Assembly (NCBI GenBank): GCA_027001345.1
Contig: JALTMS010000049.1
Coordinates: forward strand, 1-8,189
Source: Acidobacteriota bacterium
GTDB lineage: Bacteria > Acidobacteriota > Polarisedimenticolia > J045
Direction of reading: 5' to 3'
Length of the DNA stretch: 8,189 bases
The stretch's first letter is position 1, and each line of letters opens with the position of its first letter. The notes under the pieces were generated by a model. The model was not told the origin of the DNA and searched no databases. It saw only the letters and a program-made list of their open reading frames with translations. Position numbers and translations under genes: made by a program. Shown here piece after piece: positions 6,741 through 8,189 of the stretch.

Positions 6741-8189
6741 TGGACTCCCAAGAAGTACGGCAGATTTTTCTCGATTTTTTTGCGGCACGCGAGCACCGGA
6801 AGGTGCCCTCTTCGCCGCTGATCCTGCCTTCCGATCCGACTCTGTTGTTTGCCAATGCGGGGATGAACCAGTTCAAGGATGTCTTCCGCGGTCGCGAGCG
6901 CAGGCCCTACACCCGGGCGACGTCCTCCCAGAAGTGTCTGCGGGTCTCGGGCAAGCACAACGATCTCGAAGAGGTCGGCCGCACACCGCGGCATCACACC
7001 TTTTTCGAGATGCTCGGCAACTTCTCCTTCGGTGACTACTTCAAGCGAGAGGCGATCGTCTGGGCCTGGGAACTGGTCACCGAGCACTACCGGATCGACC
7101 CCGAGCGACTGTGTGCCACGGTCTTCGAAGGCGACGAGGAGTTTGCCGGTGACGAGGAGGCGTCCGAGATCTGGCAGCGGGAAGTGGGCCTGCCCGCAAG
7201 CCGGGTCATTGCTCTCTCGCGCAAGGACAACTTCTGGCAGATGGGCGATACGGGACCGGCGGGGCCCTGCTCGGAGTTGCACTACGACATGGAGCCTGGG
7301 GGAGACGCCAGCGCCACGCCTGCGAGCGATCCCGACCGTTTCCTCGAGATCTGGAACCTGGTCTTCATGCAGTACGACCTGCAGCCCGGTGGCGGAAGCC
7401 AGAAACTGCCCGCCCCATGCGTGGATACCGGAGCCGGGCTCGAGCGGATGACGGCGGTGCTCTCCGGCGTGCGGAGCAACTACGACACCGACCTCTTCCA
7501 GCCCCTGATCGCGGCGCTGGCCGGCGAGGCGGGGATCCACTACGGTCAGCGCGACGAGCAGGACATCTCCCTGCGGGTGATCGCCGATCACCTGCGGGCG
7601 ATCACCATGCTGGTCTGCGAGGGAGTGATTCCCGGGCCCGAGAAGCGCGGTTCGGTGCTGCGGCGGATCCTGCGCCGGGCCCTGCGCCATGGCCGGCTGC
7701 TGTCTCTGCCGGCGCCCTTCCTTCACCGTCACCTCGAGCAGGTCGTCGATGTGCTCGGTGGGACATACCCCGAGTTGCGAGAGAATCTGCCGGTGGCCGA
7801 AAAGGTCGTGCGCCGCGAGGAGGAGCGTTTCGAACGCACCCTGGCCGACGGCTTCGAGCAACTCGAAGAGCGCATCGCCCAGGTCGTCTCCGCCGGCGCG
7901 ACGGTCTTCCCGGGTGAGGAGGCCTTCGTCCTGGAGAGCGAGCGTGGCTTGCCGCTGGACCTGCTGCGGGATGCTCTCGACGAGCGGCGGCTGAAGCTCG
8001 ACGAGGAGGGTTACCGCCGGGCCCGGCGCCGGCATGTGGAGACTTCCCGGGTGGTGAGCAAGGCCGGGGGCGGAAGCGAGTCGATCGAAGGACTCGAATC
8101 GTGGGTCGGACGTGGCTCGCGCTTCGTCGGTTACAGCAGTGAGCAAGCCGAAGACGTGCCGGTGTTGGCGCTGTTCGGCGCGACTGGTT
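6740..8189 (+). CDS. alaS: Alanine-tRNA ligase (AlaRS), C-terminus off the window
   Basis: Class II synthetase that attaches alanine to tRNA-Ala in the cytoplasm. Only 483 codons are inside the window, against a full length of roughly 870-900 residues, so the editing domain and C-Ala domain lie beyond the right edge. The N-terminal catalytic domain is clear: LLFANAGMNQFKDVF (35-49), the motif 2 region TSSQKCLR (61-68), GRTPRHHTFFEMLGNFSF (80-97), FWQMGDTGPAGPCSE, EIWNLVFMQY, and motif 3 GAGLERM (231-237). The helical tRNA-recognition part contains RVIADHLRAI and RRILRRALRHG. The segment usually written YDTYGFP is replaced by ESERGLP (399-405), followed by LDLLRD. The ATG overlaps the recX stop. 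Runs of five T (6765-6769) and seven T (6775-6781) at the fourth to fourteenth codons stand out in this G+C-rich DNA. Confidence 0.98.
   Translation, partial: MDSQEVRQIFLDFFAAREHRKVPSSPLILPSDPTLLFANAGMNQFKDVFRGRERRPYTRATSSQKCLRVSGKHNDLEEVGRTPRHHTFFEMLGNFSFGDYFKREAIVWAWELVTEHYRIDPERLCATVFEGDEEFAGDEEASEIWQREVGLPASRVIALSRKDNFWQMGDTGPAGPCSELHYDMEPGGDASATPASDPDRFLEIWNLVFMQYDLQPGGGSQKLPAPCVDTGAGLERMTAVLSGVRSNYDTDLFQPLIAALAGEAGIHYGQRDEQDISLRVIADHLRAITMLVCEGVIPGPEKRGSVLRRILRRALRHGRLLSLPAPFLHRHLEQVVDVLGGTYPELRENLPVAEKVVRREEERFERTLADGFEQLEERIAQVVSAGATVFPGEEAFVLESERGLPLDLLRDALDERRLKLDEEGYRRARRRHVETSRVVSKAGGGSESIEGLESWVGRGSRFVGYSSEQAEDVPVLALFGATG

Noticed and set aside
6413..8146. 577-codon minus-strand open frame over recX and alaS
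   Set aside because: Complement of two clearly recognised genes, with no recognisable product of its own.

Overview
The window is a G+C-rich bacterial chromosome segment (roughly two-thirds G+C by eye) with Shine-Dalgarno starts and dense packing. Four genes are recognised with confidence and a fifth is probable. No RNA gene, insertion sequence, CRISPR array or phage gene was seen. The lineage cannot be fixed from the sequence alone. A type IV pilus retraction ATPase, a very large secreted KP-43-like subtilase with a chain of beta-sandwich domains, and recX-alaS side by side would suit Acidobacteriota or another deep-branching Gram-negative phylum; this is inference.

Left half, minus strand (1-4456): one uninterrupted reading frame encodes at least 1485 residues of a secreted subtilisin-family (S8) protease. 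Its C-terminus and stop codon lie beyond the left edge. In order it has a signal peptide, a long propeptide that looks like two tandem inhibitor-like modules, and an S8 catalytic domain with Asp337, His402, Asn515 and Ser601. An eight-cysteine insert follows, then the KP-43-type jelly-roll domain, further beta-sandwich domains and at least two fibronectin type III-like domains.

Middle (4457-5005): a small minus-strand gene (4515-4907) lies just upstream of the protease in the same direction. It encodes a lone, degenerate response-regulator receiver domain. It is divergent from pilT, and the 98 bp between the two start codons holds a perfect 7-bp inverted repeat and weak overlapping promoter-like elements.

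Right half, plus strand (5006-8189): pilT (retraction ATPase of type IV pili), then recX (modulator of RecA), then alaS (alanyl-tRNA synthetase), which runs off the right edge. recX and alaS overlap by one base (TGATG) and are probably translationally coupled. The recX-alaS adjacency is the same as in Escherichia coli, where recA precedes recX; here pilT occupies the place of recA.

There is no single coherent pathway. The right half is housekeeping, while the divergent left cluster is an accessory surface or secreted function. The points most worth following are the degenerate receiver with its shared control region and the unusual layout of the protease.
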